Shown: positions 43,988-52,424 of the stretch, one piece after another | How the letters are laid out: each line of letters starts with the position of its first letter | How positions within the stretch are numbered: position 1 is the stretch's first letter | Origin: Noviherbaspirillum suwonense | Lineage (GTDB): Bacteria; Pseudomonadota; Gammaproteobacteria; Burkholderiales; Burkholderiaceae_D | DNA: 64,000 nt | Assembly (NCBI RefSeq): GCF_900182955.1 | Contig: NZ_FXUL01000029.1 | Location: forward strand, 1 to 64,000 | Direction of reading: 5' to 3' | Notes under the pieces: generated by a model | What the model was told of the DNA's origin: nothing | The model's input: only the letters and a program-made list of their open reading frames with translations | Databases searched by the model: none | Translations under genes and position numbers: made by a program

Positions 43988-44236
43988 GTCATTCTCCAGG
44001 AGGCAACATACATTCGGGCGCGAATGTCCAGCAGGAGAAGACAGCACGTTTTCGCCGACATCCAGCCTGCAGGCGGCAGGATAAGCATGCACGGAAGCGC
44101 GGGGAACCGGGCGGGATGGGTTTCGAAGCGAATTGCGATGCAGATCAATGGATCGGGGGAACGGCGGAACAGCAACCTTGCCGACATGCCGCCGGCGGGC
44201 GCCGGGGCAAGGCTGCCATGTGCTGCGGGCGATGCG

Positions 44237-44815
44237 TCAGAACTGGTAGAGCACGCTTGCGGTGACGAGGTTGATGGACTTGCGCCCGTCGAAGTCGTAG
44301 ACGGCGCGACTCAGGTGTTCATACTCGACGCGGCCGATCACGTTGGGCGTGAACCGGTACTGCGCGCCGATGCCGGCCAGGAGCCCGCTGGCGTTCATGG
44401 TCCCGGAGCCGGATAGACCAGGCGCTTCTGCCTTGATCTTGTTCTTGGTGCTGTGCGCGCCGAGCTTGCCGAACAGTTCGACTTCCTTGCTGACCGGATA
44501 GATGCCGAGGACGGCAAGGGTGAAGGACTCGCTCTTGCTCGACAGGGTCGCGTTGTTGGCCGACGCCTTGGTCCGGCCGGTGCTGCCGTAGCTGGATTCG
44601 ATCGCCAGGTTTGGAATGATTTGATAACCGGCCAGCATCTTGAAGCCGGTGCTGGAGTTGGAGCAGTTGTCGGAGCCATGGCAATTGATGCCCTGGCCCG
44701 CGTAACCGAGGCCGCCGCCAAGGTAAAAACCGCTGCCCTTGTCCGCCAGCGCGGCGGTGGATGCGCACGCGAGAACGGCGAATGCAATTGCGGAAAGAGT
44801 GGATGTTGGCTTCAT
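44237..44815 (-). CDS. Small outer-membrane beta-barrel protein (OmpA/OmpW-like fold)
   Basis: 192 residues with a Sec signal peptide (MKPTSTLSAIAFAVLACASTAALA). The mature part alternates in the way of an eight-stranded barrel: GSGFYLGGGLGYAGQG, GFKMLAGYQIIPNLAIESSYG, LAVLGIYPVSKEVELFGKLGAHS, LAGIGAQYRFTPNVIGRVEYEHL, and a last strand ending in Phe (TASVLYQF), the usual Bam recognition residue. A loop with two cysteines (NCHGSDNCSNSS) may form a disulfide. Monocistronic. The 276 bases upstream are AT-rich near 44880-45000 and contain no gene. Confidence 0.88.
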   Translation of the reverse strand: MKPTSTLSAIAFAVLACASTAALADKGSGFYLGGGLGYAGQGINCHGSDNCSNSSTGFKMLAGYQIIPNLAIESSYGSTGRTKASANNATLSSKSESFTLAVLGIYPVSKEVELFGKLGAHSTKNKIKAEAPGLSGSGTMNASGLLAGIGAQYRFTPNVIGRVEYEHLSRAVYDFDGRKSINLVTASVLYQF

Positions 44816-45091
44816 GATTTTCCCTGGAATAGTTGCCAGCGAGATGCTGGAACAGCGATTCTAGGTTTGCCAGGGAACATGATTGCAGCTGGACACTGTT
44901 TGTTAATGAACAGTTTTTATTCGGGTTGAGAAATAACAACACAGACGTAACTGATTGTTTTATAACCGATTATTCGTTCGAATATCGAACCTCAAGCAGG
45001 CTTAATTTCGAGGAGTTGCAGAACGCCGTGCCCTTTAATGCTGGCGCTGGCCCGGTCTTCCGGCCATGAGCACGTGGCCGCGCGAGCCGCC

Positions 45092-45997
45092 TCAGCGGTC
45101 GACGAGCATCCCGTCCTCGATCACCGCGGCGCCCGCCTTCACCAGCTGCGCCGCGGTCCAGTCCGCCAGCGCGTCCGGGTCCGCCTGCAGGTGCCGGCGG
45201 TTGGATTCGACCAGCAGCGGGATCTCGCGCATCCATTGCCGCAGTTCCGCCAGCGTGATGCGCCGGCGCTCCAGCAGCCGGAACTTGACCAGCACCTTGA
45301 TGCCGTTCTGCGCATTGCGCGCCGGGTCGGCCTCCAGGTAATCGAGGCGGCGGAACGCCCGTTCCAGCGCGCCGGCGACGTCGTCGAACGGCGCGCCGTG
45401 GCCGGGAATGACCAGGCGCACGTCGAGCCCGGCGATCTGCTCCAGCGTCGCACGGGCCTCGGCGAAGCCGGACTCGCCTTCCAGTTCGGGAAAGATCACG
45501 CCGAAGCCGTTTTCCCACAGCGCGTCGGCCGAGATCAGCAGGCGCTCGGCCGGGCAATACAGGATCACCGAATGCGGGTCGTGGCCGGGCGCGCCCATCA
45601 CCTGCCATTCGAATTCGCCCAGCATCAGGCTGTCGCCGGCGGCGATGGTGCCGTCGAAGCCGAAACGCGGGCATTGCTGGCCGGTGGCGACATAGCTGAG
45701 CGCCGCTTCGTCCCAGTCGCCCACGGCGCGCGCTTCGGCCTCGGGGATCAGCGTGCGGCAGCCGTAAGCCTGCTGCAGCGCGGCATTGCCGCCGCAGTGG
45801 TCGGAATGCGCATGGGTGTTGACCAGCAGGTCCAGCCTGCGTCCGCGCAGCAGGTGCGCGACCAGTTCCAGCGTCTGCGGCGCATGGGTCGCATAGCCGC
45901 TGTCGACCAGCGCGCTCTGCCCGCCACCGGTGAACAGGATATTGTTGGACGACAGCCAGCCGCGCTGCAGCAGGTGCATCGATTCGGGCAGGCTCAT
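45092..45997 (-). CDS. MBL-fold metallo-hydrolase
   Basis: 301 residues starting [14 protein letters not shown]; the frame extending to 46609 runs over the neighbours and is not used. The metal site is THAHSDHCGG (His62, His64, Asp66, His67), with further ligands in GAPGHDPHSV and VIPGHGAPF. The C-terminal ~80 residues are helical. It resembles the glyoxalase-II-like group that hydrolyses thioesters or lactones. Its start overlaps the small membrane protein upstream by ATGA. It is the last gene of the long leftward set. Confidence 0.88.
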   Translation of the reverse strand: MSLPESMHLLQRGWLSSNNILFTGGGQSALVDSGYATHAPQTLELVAHLLRGRRLDLLVNTHAHSDHCGGNAALQQAYGCRTLIPEAEARAVGDWDEAALSYVATGQQCPRFGFDGTIAAGDSLMLGEFEWQVMGAPGHDPHSVILYCPAERLLISADALWENGFGVIFPELEGESGFAEARATLEQIAGLDVRLVIPGHGAPFDDVAGALERAFRRLDYLEADPARNAQNGIKVLVKFRLLERRRITLAELRQWMREIPLLVESNRRHLQADPDALADWTAAQLVKAGAAVIEDGMLVDR

Positions 45998-46443
45998 TTT
46001 TTCATCTGGTAGGCAAGGGAAATCCTGGCGAACTCGACCAGCACGTCGCGGCTGCCGCCATTGAAGGTGGCGAAGGCGGTGCCGGTGCGCACCACCAGCC
46101 GCGGCGGGAACAGCCAGGTGAAATAGGGGATGCCTATCATCTTGGCGCTGCGCACGTCGCGCCATTCGACTTCGCGGTTGAACATCCAGGTCTGGCGTAT
46201 GCCGCGCGCGTCGATCACGACCACCGAGCGCAGGAACCAGTAATAGCTGACGCCCAGCATGACCGCGGCGCCCAGCAGCAGCAGCTGCACCGCCAGCCCG
46301 TATTGCAGCAGCGGATAACGCAGGCCGACGGTGATGCCGTAGCCGGCCAGCACCGCGCAGACCACGGTGGCGATCAGCTTGAAGCCCTTGCCATAGGCCG
46401 GGCCGGTGACGGTGCCGGGAGGTTGGTAGAAACCTGTGTGCAT
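45994..46443 (-). CDS. Small membrane protein with PH-like domain
   Basis: 149 residues. Two transmembrane helices at ~22-42 and ~48-68 ([38 protein letters not shown]). A ~75-residue beta-rich domain follows ([31 protein letters not shown]), the pattern of bacterial PH-domain membrane proteins. Function unknown. It lies 9 bases after the DUF1289 gene and overlaps the MBL hydrolase by 4 bp. Confidence 0.75.
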   Translation of the reverse strand: MHTGFYQPPGTVTGPAYGKGFKLIATVVCAVLAGYGITVGLRYPLLQYGLAVQLLLLGAAVMLGVSYYWFLRSVVVIDARGIRQTWMFNREVEWRDVRSAKMIGIPYFTWLFPPRLVVRTGTAFATFNGGSRDVLVEFARISLAYQMKK

Positions 46444-46452
46444 GTGCGCCGC

Positions 46453-46665
46453 CTATGCCGCGTTGCCGTCGAACAGCGCATGGCGGCGCCGTCCGATCTC
46501 GCGCCAGACCGCGCGCCGTTCCTCGTCGGACGCCCCGCCCCAGGCGACGATCTCGTCTATCGTGCGCTGGCAGCCCATGCACAGCCCGGTCTTCGCGTCC
46601 ATCTCGCACAGGCTGATGCAGGGCGATGGCGCCGGGCCGGGCGCGGCGGGGTCGAAGTCGATCAT
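46453..46665 (-). CDS. DUF1289 protein (Fe-S type Cys motif)
   Basis: 70 residues with four cysteines in the DUF1289 pattern: Cys16, Cys20 (SPCISLCEMD), Cys29 and Cys32 (GLCMGCQRT), then the typical helix DEIVAWGGASDEERRAVWREI. The family is thought to bind an iron-sulfur cluster or zinc; its role is unknown. Its start overlaps the HMG-CoA lyase stop by ATGA. Confidence 0.92.
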   Translation of the reverse strand: MIDFDPAAPGPAPSPCISLCEMDAKTGLCMGCQRTIDEIVAWGGASDEERRAVWREIGRRRHALFDGNAA

Positions 46666-47579
46666 TGCTGGCGCTTCGCCGCGATCGCGTTGCCCGCGCG
46701 GCTGTTGGACTTGCGCCCGAGGTGGCCGGCGATGAACTGGCCGGCGTCCACCACCGCGTCGAGGTCGACGCCGGTTTCGATGCCCAGCCCTTGCATCAGG
46801 TAAAGCACGTCCTCGGTGGCGACATTGCCGGTCGCGCCCTTTGCATACGGGCAGCCGCCAAGGCCGGCGACCGACGAATGGTAGATCGTGATGCCCTCTT
46901 CCAGGCTGGCGTAGATGTTGGCGATTGCCTGGCCGTAGGTGTCGTGGAAATGGCCCGACAGGCCTTCGATCGGGAATTCGCGGATCACGCGCGGCATCAC
47001 TTCATGCACCTTGCGCGGCGTGGCCACGCCTATCGTGTCGGCGATGTCGATCTCGTCGCAGCCGAGGTCGCGCAGCCGGGCGACGACGTCGGCCACCGCG
47101 TCCAGCGGCACCTCGCCCTGGTACGGGCAGCCGAATGCGCAGCTGACCGCGGCGCGCAGGCGCAGGCCGTGCCGCTTGGTCGCCTCGGCGACGTCGCGGA
47201 AGCGCTCGATCGATTCCGCGATCGAGCAGTTGATGTTCTTTTGCGAGAACGCCTCGGACGCCGCGCCGAAGATCACGATCTCGTCCGCGCCGGCCGCGAG
47301 CGCGGCCTCGAAGCCCTTCATGTTGGGGGCCAGCGCCGAATACAGCACGCCCGGCCTGCGGGCGATGCCGGCCATCACCTCGGTCGAGGTCGCCATCTGC
47401 GGCACCCACTTCGGCGACACGAAGGACGCGGCCTCGATGTTGGCGAAGCCGGCCGCGGTGAGCCTGTCGACCAGCGCGATCTTGATGTCCGCCGGGATGG
47501 TTTCCTTCTCGTTCTGCAGGCCGTCGCGCGGCCCGACTTCGACGATCTTGACCTTGCGTGGCAAGTCCTGGGCTGTCAT
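46662..47579 (-). CDS. mvaB: Hydroxymethylglutaryl-CoA lyase
   Basis: 305 residues of the HMGL-like TIM-barrel family. The metal/substrate motif is VEVGPRDGLQNE. Further motifs are ASFVSPKWVPQMA, GHFHDTYGQAIANIYASLE (metal-binding His pair) and the catalytic-Cys loop GLGGCPYAKGATGNVATED. It splits HMG-CoA to acetoacetate and acetyl-CoA, the last step of leucine catabolism, consistent with a LiuR-like regulator and a thiolase in the same region. The rest of the liu pathway (isovaleryl-CoA dehydrogenase proper, methylcrotonyl-CoA carboxylase) is not in the window. Confidence 0.95.
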   Translation of the reverse strand: MTAQDLPRKVKIVEVGPRDGLQNEKETIPADIKIALVDRLTAAGFANIEAASFVSPKWVPQMATSTEVMAGIARRPGVLYSALAPNMKGFEAALAAGADEIVIFGAASEAFSQKNINCSIAESIERFRDVAEATKRHGLRLRAAVSCAFGCPYQGEVPLDAVADVVARLRDLGCDEIDIADTIGVATPRKVHEVMPRVIREFPIEGLSGHFHDTYGQAIANIYASLEEGITIYHSSVAGLGGCPYAKGATGNVATEDVLYLMQGLGIETGVDLDAVVDAGQFIAGHLGRKSNSRAGNAIAAKRQQ

Positions 47580-47580
47580 G

Positions 47581-48510
47581 TCAGTATCCTTTCGTGGGGT
47601 CGACGACGCCGGCGATGGGTTCGCCGCGTTCGAGCTGGGCGACCTTGCCCGCGATCTGGCGCACGCTGTCGCCGCGCAGCGTGACGGCGGCCGCATGCGG
47701 CGTGATCCTGATGCGCGGCTCGCGCCAGAACGGGTGGGCCGGCGGCAGCGGCTCTTCCCGGAACACGTCCAGCGTGGCCCCGGCGATATGGCCGGACTGC
47801 ACCATGGCCAGCAGGTCCTCTTCGACCAGATGGCCGCCGCGGGCGACGTTGACAACATACGCGCCCTTGGGCAGCTTGCCCAGCGTGTCCCGGTTCAGGA
47901 TGCCGCGGGTCTCGGATGTCAGCGGCAGGATGCAGACCAGCACCCGGCTGGCGGCGAGGAAGGCGTCCAGCCCTTCCGCGCCGGAATGGCAGGTGACGCC
48001 CTGGACATCCTTGGCGCTGCGGCTCCAGCCATGCAGCCTGAAGCCCAGGCCGGCCAGTGCGTCGGCGATGCGGGTGCCGAGGATGCCGAGGCCGAGTATG
48101 CCCACCGTGAATTCGCGCTTGTCATGCGGCTTCAGGAAGCGCCAGCGGCCCTCGTTCTGCTGCATCGCATAATCGTCGAACCGGCGGAAATAATGCAGCA
48201 CCGCGTGGCTGACGTATTCGGCCATCTGCACGCCCATGCCGGCGTCGTCGAGCCGCACCACCGGCACGTCCGCCGGCAGCGCGTCGCCGAGCGCCATGAT
48301 GCCGTCGACGCCGGCGCCGAGGTTGAAGATGGCCTTGAGGCCGCCGCGGTCCTGCAGCATTGCGCGCGGCGGCTGCCATACCACCGCGTAATCGGCCGGC
48401 GCGTGGTCGCCTTCCTGCCAGGCGCGCACTTCAGCGCCGGGTATGGCTTCGGTCAGGTCGGCCAGCCATGGGTCGGGCTTGCCGCCGGTTGCATGAAACA
48501 GGATACGCAT
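47581..48510 (-). CDS. ghrA: Glyoxylate/hydroxypyruvate reductase A
   Basis: 309 residues of the D-2-hydroxyacid dehydrogenase family. The N-terminal lid domain has VVWQPPRAMLQ and IFNLGAGVDGIMAL. The NAD(P) site is GILGLGILGTRIADAL. Catalytic Arg lies in NVARGGHLVEEDLL, Glu in FREEPLP, and His in ITPHAAAVT. It reduces glyoxylate or hydroxypyruvate. It lies 1 base upstream of the lyase gene. Association with aceK and acetyl-CoA-generating steps fits glyoxylate handling. Confidence 0.93.
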   Translation of the reverse strand: MRILFHATGGKPDPWLADLTEAIPGAEVRAWQEGDHAPADYAVVWQPPRAMLQDRGGLKAIFNLGAGVDGIMALGDALPADVPVVRLDDAGMGVQMAEYVSHAVLHYFRRFDDYAMQQNEGRWRFLKPHDKREFTVGILGLGILGTRIADALAGLGFRLHGWSRSAKDVQGVTCHSGAEGLDAFLAASRVLVCILPLTSETRGILNRDTLGKLPKGAYVVNVARGGHLVEEDLLAMVQSGHIAGATLDVFREEPLPPAHPFWREPRIRITPHAAAVTLRGDSVRQIAGKVAQLERGEPIAGVVDPTKGY

Positions 48511-48551
48511 GATGCCCCTTCTTGATGCTGGTTGATTATTCGCATTGTGCT

Positions 48552-49586
48552 TTATTGCGCGGCCTGCCGGGTGACGTCGCATCGCGCATCCACATGCGCG
48601 GTGCGCGCCCGGAGGCCGAGGCGCGCCAGCAGCGCCCGGTCCTCGTCGACTTCCGGGTTGCCGGTCGTGAGCAGCTTGTCGCCGTAGAAGATGGAGTTGG
48701 CGCCGGCCATGAAGCACATGGCCTGCACCGCGTCGCCCAGCTGTCGGCGGCCGGCGGACAGGCGCACCCGCGCCTCCGGCATCGTGATGCGCGCGACCGC
48801 GATGGTGCGCACGAATTCCAGCGGGTCCAGCGCATCCTGCCCGTACAGCGGCGTGCCGGGCACCTGCACCAGGTGGTTGATCGGCACCGACTCCGGGTAT
48901 GGCGACATGTTGGCCAGCTGCGCGATCAGGCCGGCGCGCTGCAGCCGCGTCTCGCCCATGCCGACGATGCCGCCGCTGCAGACCTTGATGCCGGCGCCGC
49001 GCACCCGGCCCAGCGTGTCCAGCCGGTCCTGGTAGTCGCGGGTGCTGATGATGTTTTCATAGAACTCGGGCGCGGTGTCGAGGTTGTGGTTGTAGTAGTC
49101 CAGGCCGGCGTTCTTCAGCCGCTGCGCCTGGTGCTCGGCCAGCATGCCCAGCGTGACGCAGGTCTCCATGCCGAGCGCCTTGACTTCGCGCACCATTTCC
49201 TCGACCGGGTCGAGGTCGCGGTCCTTGGGCTCGCGCCAGGCCGCGCCCATGCAGAAGCGGGTCGCGCCCTCGGCTTTCGCGGCGCGGGCGGCTTCGAGCA
49301 CCGCGGCCAGCGGCAGGATCTTCTGCGCGGTGACGCCGGTGTCGTAGCGGGCCGCCTGCGGGCAGTAGCCGCAGTCTTCCGGGCAGCCGCCGGTCTTGAT
49401 CGACAGCAGCGTGGCCAGCTCGACTTCGGTCGGATCGAAGTGCTGGCGGTGTGCCTGCTGCGCGCGCAGCATCAGGTCGGCGAACGGCAGGTTGAACAGC
49501 GCCATGACGGCGTCGACCGGCCAGGCCTCGGCGGCAATGGGGACGGCCTTGGGTGCGGCATGGAATGTAATGACTTCTTCCGACAT
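48552..49586 (-). CDS. bioB: Biotin synthase
   Basis: 344 residues. The start [10 protein letters not shown] is chosen because AAGGAA lies 8 bases upstream; ATGs at 49601 and 49655 lack such a site. The radical SAM motif CPEDCGYC has Cys68, Cys72 and Cys75. Other hallmarks are [16 protein letters not shown] and the second cluster region [13 protein letters not shown], with the 2Fe-2S Arg in the [10 protein letters not shown] segment. It inserts sulfur into dethiobiotin. The other bio genes are absent here. Biotin would serve acyl-CoA carboxylases of leucine breakdown, a possible reason for its place. Confidence 0.96.
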   Translation of the reverse strand: MSEEVITFHAAPKAVPIAAEAWPVDAVMALFNLPFADLMLRAQQAHRQHFDPTEVELATLLSIKTGGCPEDCGYCPQAARYDTGVTAQKILPLAAVLEAARAAKAEGATRFCMGAAWREPKDRDLDPVEEMVREVKALGMETCVTLGMLAEHQAQRLKNAGLDYYNHNLDTAPEFYENIISTRDYQDRLDTLGRVRGAGIKVCSGGIVGMGETRLQRAGLIAQLANMSPYPESVPINHLVQVPGTPLYGQDALDPLEFVRTIAVARITMPEARVRLSAGRRQLGDAVQAMCFMAGANSIFYGDKLLTTGNPEVDEDRALLARLGLRARTAHVDARCDVTRQAAQ

Positions 49587-49651
49587 CGGTGTTTCCTTCA
49601 TGATGAGTTGCTGATGGGCGCCGCTTTGACGAGACGCTTTCGGAAGGCCGG

Positions 49652-50047
49652 TCACGGCCTGCCTTCCGGGAATGTCCCGTCGAGATAGAACCAGCGGCCG
49701 CCTTCGCGCAGGAAGCGGCTGGTTTCATGCAGCCGGTGGGCGCGCCCCGCCAGCCGGTAGCGGGCGACGAATTCGACCGTGGCTTCGTCTCCCTGTTCCT
49801 GGGCGGCGCGGACCTCCAGGCCCAGCCACTTCGCGTCGTCGTCCTGCAGGTCCGCCGGCGCGGGCCGGGTGCGCGGATGCCAGGTGGCGAGCAGGTAGTC
49901 ATGCAGGCCGAGCGCATAGGCGCTGTAGCGGGAACGCATCAGCAGCGCCGCGCTGCCCGCGACCTCGCCGCCGTGCCACCGGCCGCAGCATTGCGGGTAA
50001 GCGCCGCCGCCGCACGGACAGGCGGCCGCCGCGGCGCGCCGCTTCAT
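49652..50047 (-). CDS. YchJ-type SEC-C motif protein
   Basis: 131 residues. An N-terminal SEC-C zinc motif (Cys10, Cys12, Cys20, Cys21: [14 protein letters not shown]) precedes a YchJ middle domain of NTF2-like fold ([58 protein letters not shown]). Function unknown across the family. The start overlaps the rhodanese stop by ATGA. Confidence 0.9.
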   Translation of the reverse strand: MKRRAAAAACPCGGGAYPQCCGRWHGGEVAGSAALLMRSRYSAYALGLHDYLLATWHPRTRPAPADLQDDDAKWLGLEVRAAQEQGDEATVEFVARYRLAGRAHRLHETSRFLREGGRWFYLDGTFPEGRP

Positions 50048-50454
50048 GCCTTCGCCGCCTTCGCGGGCTTTTCGGCGACCGGCGCACCGGCCGCCTTCCA
50101 CGCGCTGAAGCCGCCGCTCATGTGCGCCACCGGCGCCAGGCCCATGCGCTGCACGGTGTCGGTGGTCAGCGCGCTGCGCCAGCCGGCCGCGCAAAAGAAG
50201 ATGAACTCGCGGTCCTCCCCGAAGACCGGCTTGAAGTAAGGCGATTCCGGGTCGACCCAGAATTCGATCATGCCGCGCGGCGCATGGAAGGCGCCGGGGA
50301 CCACGCCTTCGCGCTCGAGTTCGCGCACGTCGCGCAGGTCGACCAGCTGCACCTTCGGGTCGGCCAGCTTCTGCTGGGCTTCCTGCACCGTGTACGCCTT
50401 GATGCGCGACTCGGCTTCGGCCACCATGGTCTTGCAGGATAGTGTCATTGCCAT
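50044..50454 (-). CDS. Rhodanese-like sulfurtransferase domain protein
   Basis: 136 residues, single rhodanese domain after a ~20-residue N-tail. Substrate loop FFCAAGWRS with catalytic Cys88, preceded by VQLVDLRDVRELEREGVVPGAFHAPRGMIEF and followed by VAHMSGGFSAWKAAGAPV. The C-terminal tail is Lys/Ala-rich. It probably carries persulfide sulfur or acts in thiol redox. Co-directional with HCCA-isomerase-like and YchJ genes. Confidence 0.92.
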   Translation of the reverse strand: MAMTLSCKTMVAEAESRIKAYTVQEAQQKLADPKVQLVDLRDVRELEREGVVPGAFHAPRGMIEFWVDPESPYFKPVFGEDREFIFFCAAGWRSALTTDTVQRMGLAPVAHMSGGFSAWKAAGAPVAEKPAKAAKA

Positions 50455-50471
50455 CGTTGCCTCCCTGTGAA

Positions 50472-51074
50472 TTACAGCGCGCCCTTGAGCCAGGCGTCGA
50501 GCTGGTTGAAACGGTCGAAGCCCCAGAACGGCTCGCCGTCGACGATCATGAATGGCGCGCCGAACACGCCGCGGGCCAGCGCCTGGCTGGTCTCCTCGCG
50601 CAGCCGCTCGCGTATCGGCTCGCTTTCCTGCCCGGCCGCCAGCGCATCCCGGTCGAGGCCGATGGACGCGCCGATGCGCAGCACTTCGTCGGCCTCGTCG
50701 ATGGCGACGCCGTCGACAAACATCGCGCGGAAGATGGCCTGGGCCAGCTCGATCGCGCGCGCTTCGCCGACTGCCTGCGCGGTCCACAGCATGGCCCGCG
50801 CGGCGGCCTGCGTGGCCAGCGGAAAGCGCGGCGGGCGATTGTACGGTATGCCGTGAAAACGCGCAGTGCGTTCGAAGTCGTGGAAAGCGTATTCGCCCTT
50901 GACCGGGTAGGTCGTCAGCGGCGCGGTGCCCACGGTGCGGAACAGCACGCCGAGCAGCACCGGGTGCCAGTTCACCAGCCTGCCGTTGTTGACGGCCAGC
51001 TCCTCGATGCGGGTCGCGGCGAAATAACCGTAGGGGGAAGAAAAGTCGAAATAGAAATCGATGGGGCCAGCCAT
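50472..51074 (-). CDS. 2-hydroxychromene-2-carboxylate isomerase / DsbA-like (kappa GST fold)
   Basis: 200 residues. Thioredoxin-fold opening with FYFDFSSPYGYFAATRIEEL, where Ser12/Ser13 replace the CxxC. Helical insertion follows, then GVFGAPFMIVDGEPFWGFDRFNQLDAWL with the cis-Pro loop. This matches HCCA isomerases and kappa-class glutathione transferases. Glutathione-dependent cis-trans isomerisation of aromatic breakdown products is the known reaction; the substrate here is unknown. Its longer in-frame extension into the acyl-CoA dehydrogenase is a shadow. Confidence 0.9.
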   Translation of the reverse strand: MAGPIDFYFDFSSPYGYFAATRIEELAVNNGRLVNWHPVLLGVLFRTVGTAPLTTYPVKGEYAFHDFERTARFHGIPYNRPPRFPLATQAAARAMLWTAQAVGEARAIELAQAIFRAMFVDGVAIDEADEVLRIGASIGLDRDALAAGQESEPIRERLREETSQALARGVFGAPFMIVDGEPFWGFDRFNQLDAWLKGAL

Positions 51075-51103
51075 GTCGTCTCCTGTCTGCGTTCGCCCTT
51101 GTT

Positions 51104-52234
51104 TCAGCCCAGCGCGCGGGCGATCAGAATTTTCTGTATGTCGCTGGTGCCTTCGTAGATCTGGCAAACCCTCACGTCGCGGTAGATGCGCTCGACCGGG
51201 AAGTCGCTGACGTAGCCATAGCCGCCATGAACCTGGATGGCGTCGGAGCAGACCCGCTCGGCCATCTCGGTGGCGAACAGCTTGGCCATCGCCGCTTCCT
51301 TCAGGCAGGGCAGGCCCGCGTCCTTCATGCTGGCCGCATGCCAGATCATCTGGCGCGCCGCCTCGATCTGCGTGGCCATGTCGGCCAGCCGGAACTGCAC
51401 CGCCTGGTGCTCGAACAGCGTCTGGCCAAAGCTGGTGCGCTCCTTCGCATAGGCCAGCGCCGCCTCGAACGCCGCGCGCGCCATGCCGACCGCCTGCGAC
51501 GCGATGCCGATGCGCCCGCCCTCGAGGCCCGACAGCGCGATGCGGTAGCCCATGCCCTCCTCGCCGATCAGGTTCGCGGCAGGCACGCGGCAGTTCTCGA
51601 ACAGGATCTGCGCGGTATCCGATGAATGCTGGCCCATCTTGTCCTCGAGGCGCGCGACGATGTAGCCGGGCGCGGAGGTCGGCACCCAGAATGCGCTGAT
51701 GCCTTTCTTGCCGGCCTGCCTGTCGGTCACGGCCATCACGATGGCGACATCGGCATGCTTGCCGCTGGTGATGAACTGCTTGACGCCGTTGAGCACGTAG
51801 TCGTCGCCGTCGCGCACCGCGGTGGTCCTGAGCGACGACGCGTCGCTGCCCGCATGCGGCTCGGTCAGGCAGAAGGCGCCCAGCATCTCGCCCTGCGCCA
51901 GCGGGCGCAGCCATTGTTCTTTCTGCGCGTCGTTGGCATACATCATCGCGATGCTGCATACCGGGCAGTTGTTGACCGAGATGACGGTGGAGGTGCCGCC
52001 GTCGCCGGCCGCGATCTCCTCCAGCACCAGCGCCAGCGCCAGGTAATCGAGCCCGGCACCGCCCAGCGCCTCGGGCACGGCCACGCCGTAGGCGCCCAGC
52101 GCCGCCAGTTCCTTCAGCTCCTGCTGCGGAAAATGATGCTCGCGGTCCCAGCGCGCCGCATTTGGCGCGAGCCGCTCGCGCGAGAAGGTGCGCAGGGCGT
52201 CGCGAATCATCTGGTGCTGTTCGGAGAGGACCAT
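51104..52234 (-). CDS. Acyl-CoA dehydrogenase
   Basis: 376 residues of the short/branched-chain acyl-CoA dehydrogenase family: FAD/substrate signatures AFCLTEPHAGSDASSL and QVHGGYGYVSDFPVERIYRD, and the C-terminal catalytic/flavin region YEGTSDIQKILIARAL. The catalytic Glu of the butyryl-CoA type sits at the YEGT motif. It oxidises acyl-CoA to enoyl-CoA and passes electrons to ETF. It is co-directional with thiolase and HMG-CoA lyase. A MITE-like inverted repeat separates it from the thiolase gene, about 30 bases ahead of its start. Confidence 0.94.
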   Translation of the reverse strand: MVLSEQHQMIRDALRTFSRERLAPNAARWDREHHFPQQELKELAALGAYGVAVPEALGGAGLDYLALALVLEEIAAGDGGTSTVISVNNCPVCSIAMMYANDAQKEQWLRPLAQGEMLGAFCLTEPHAGSDASSLRTTAVRDGDDYVLNGVKQFITSGKHADVAIVMAVTDRQAGKKGISAFWVPTSAPGYIVARLEDKMGQHSSDTAQILFENCRVPAANLIGEEGMGYRIALSGLEGGRIGIASQAVGMARAAFEAALAYAKERTSFGQTLFEHQAVQFRLADMATQIEAARQMIWHAASMKDAGLPCLKEAAMAKLFATEMAERVCSDAIQVHGGYGYVSDFPVERIYRDVRVCQIYEGTSDIQKILIARALG

Positions 52235-52264
52235 GCTTGTTCCTGTGTGAGCGTGAATACGTGT

Positions 52265-52370
52265 CGTAGGGTGGAATAAGCAGGGCGCATTGCACCGCGC
52301 GTCGACAGGCTGCAGCCTGGATCGATTGATTGCCGACTGGCGGAATGCGCTGCCCTTATTCCACCCTGCG
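52265..52370. mobile_element. MITE-like element with terminal inverted repeats
   Basis: A 106-base element begins CGTAGGGTGGAATAAG and ends CTTATTCCACCCTGCG, imperfect terminal inverted repeats of ~28 bases that include GCGCATT and AATGCGC. It encodes nothing. Small elements opening with TAGGGTGGAATAAG are common in Burkholderiales intergenic DNA. Here it falls between the thiolase and acyl-CoA dehydrogenase genes and could fold into a hairpin in the transcript. Confidence 0.75.
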
Positions 52371-52424
52371 AATTTTTGGATCGCCTGCAGCCCGGGCGCG
52401 GCGACGGTGCCCGGGCTGCATTGC

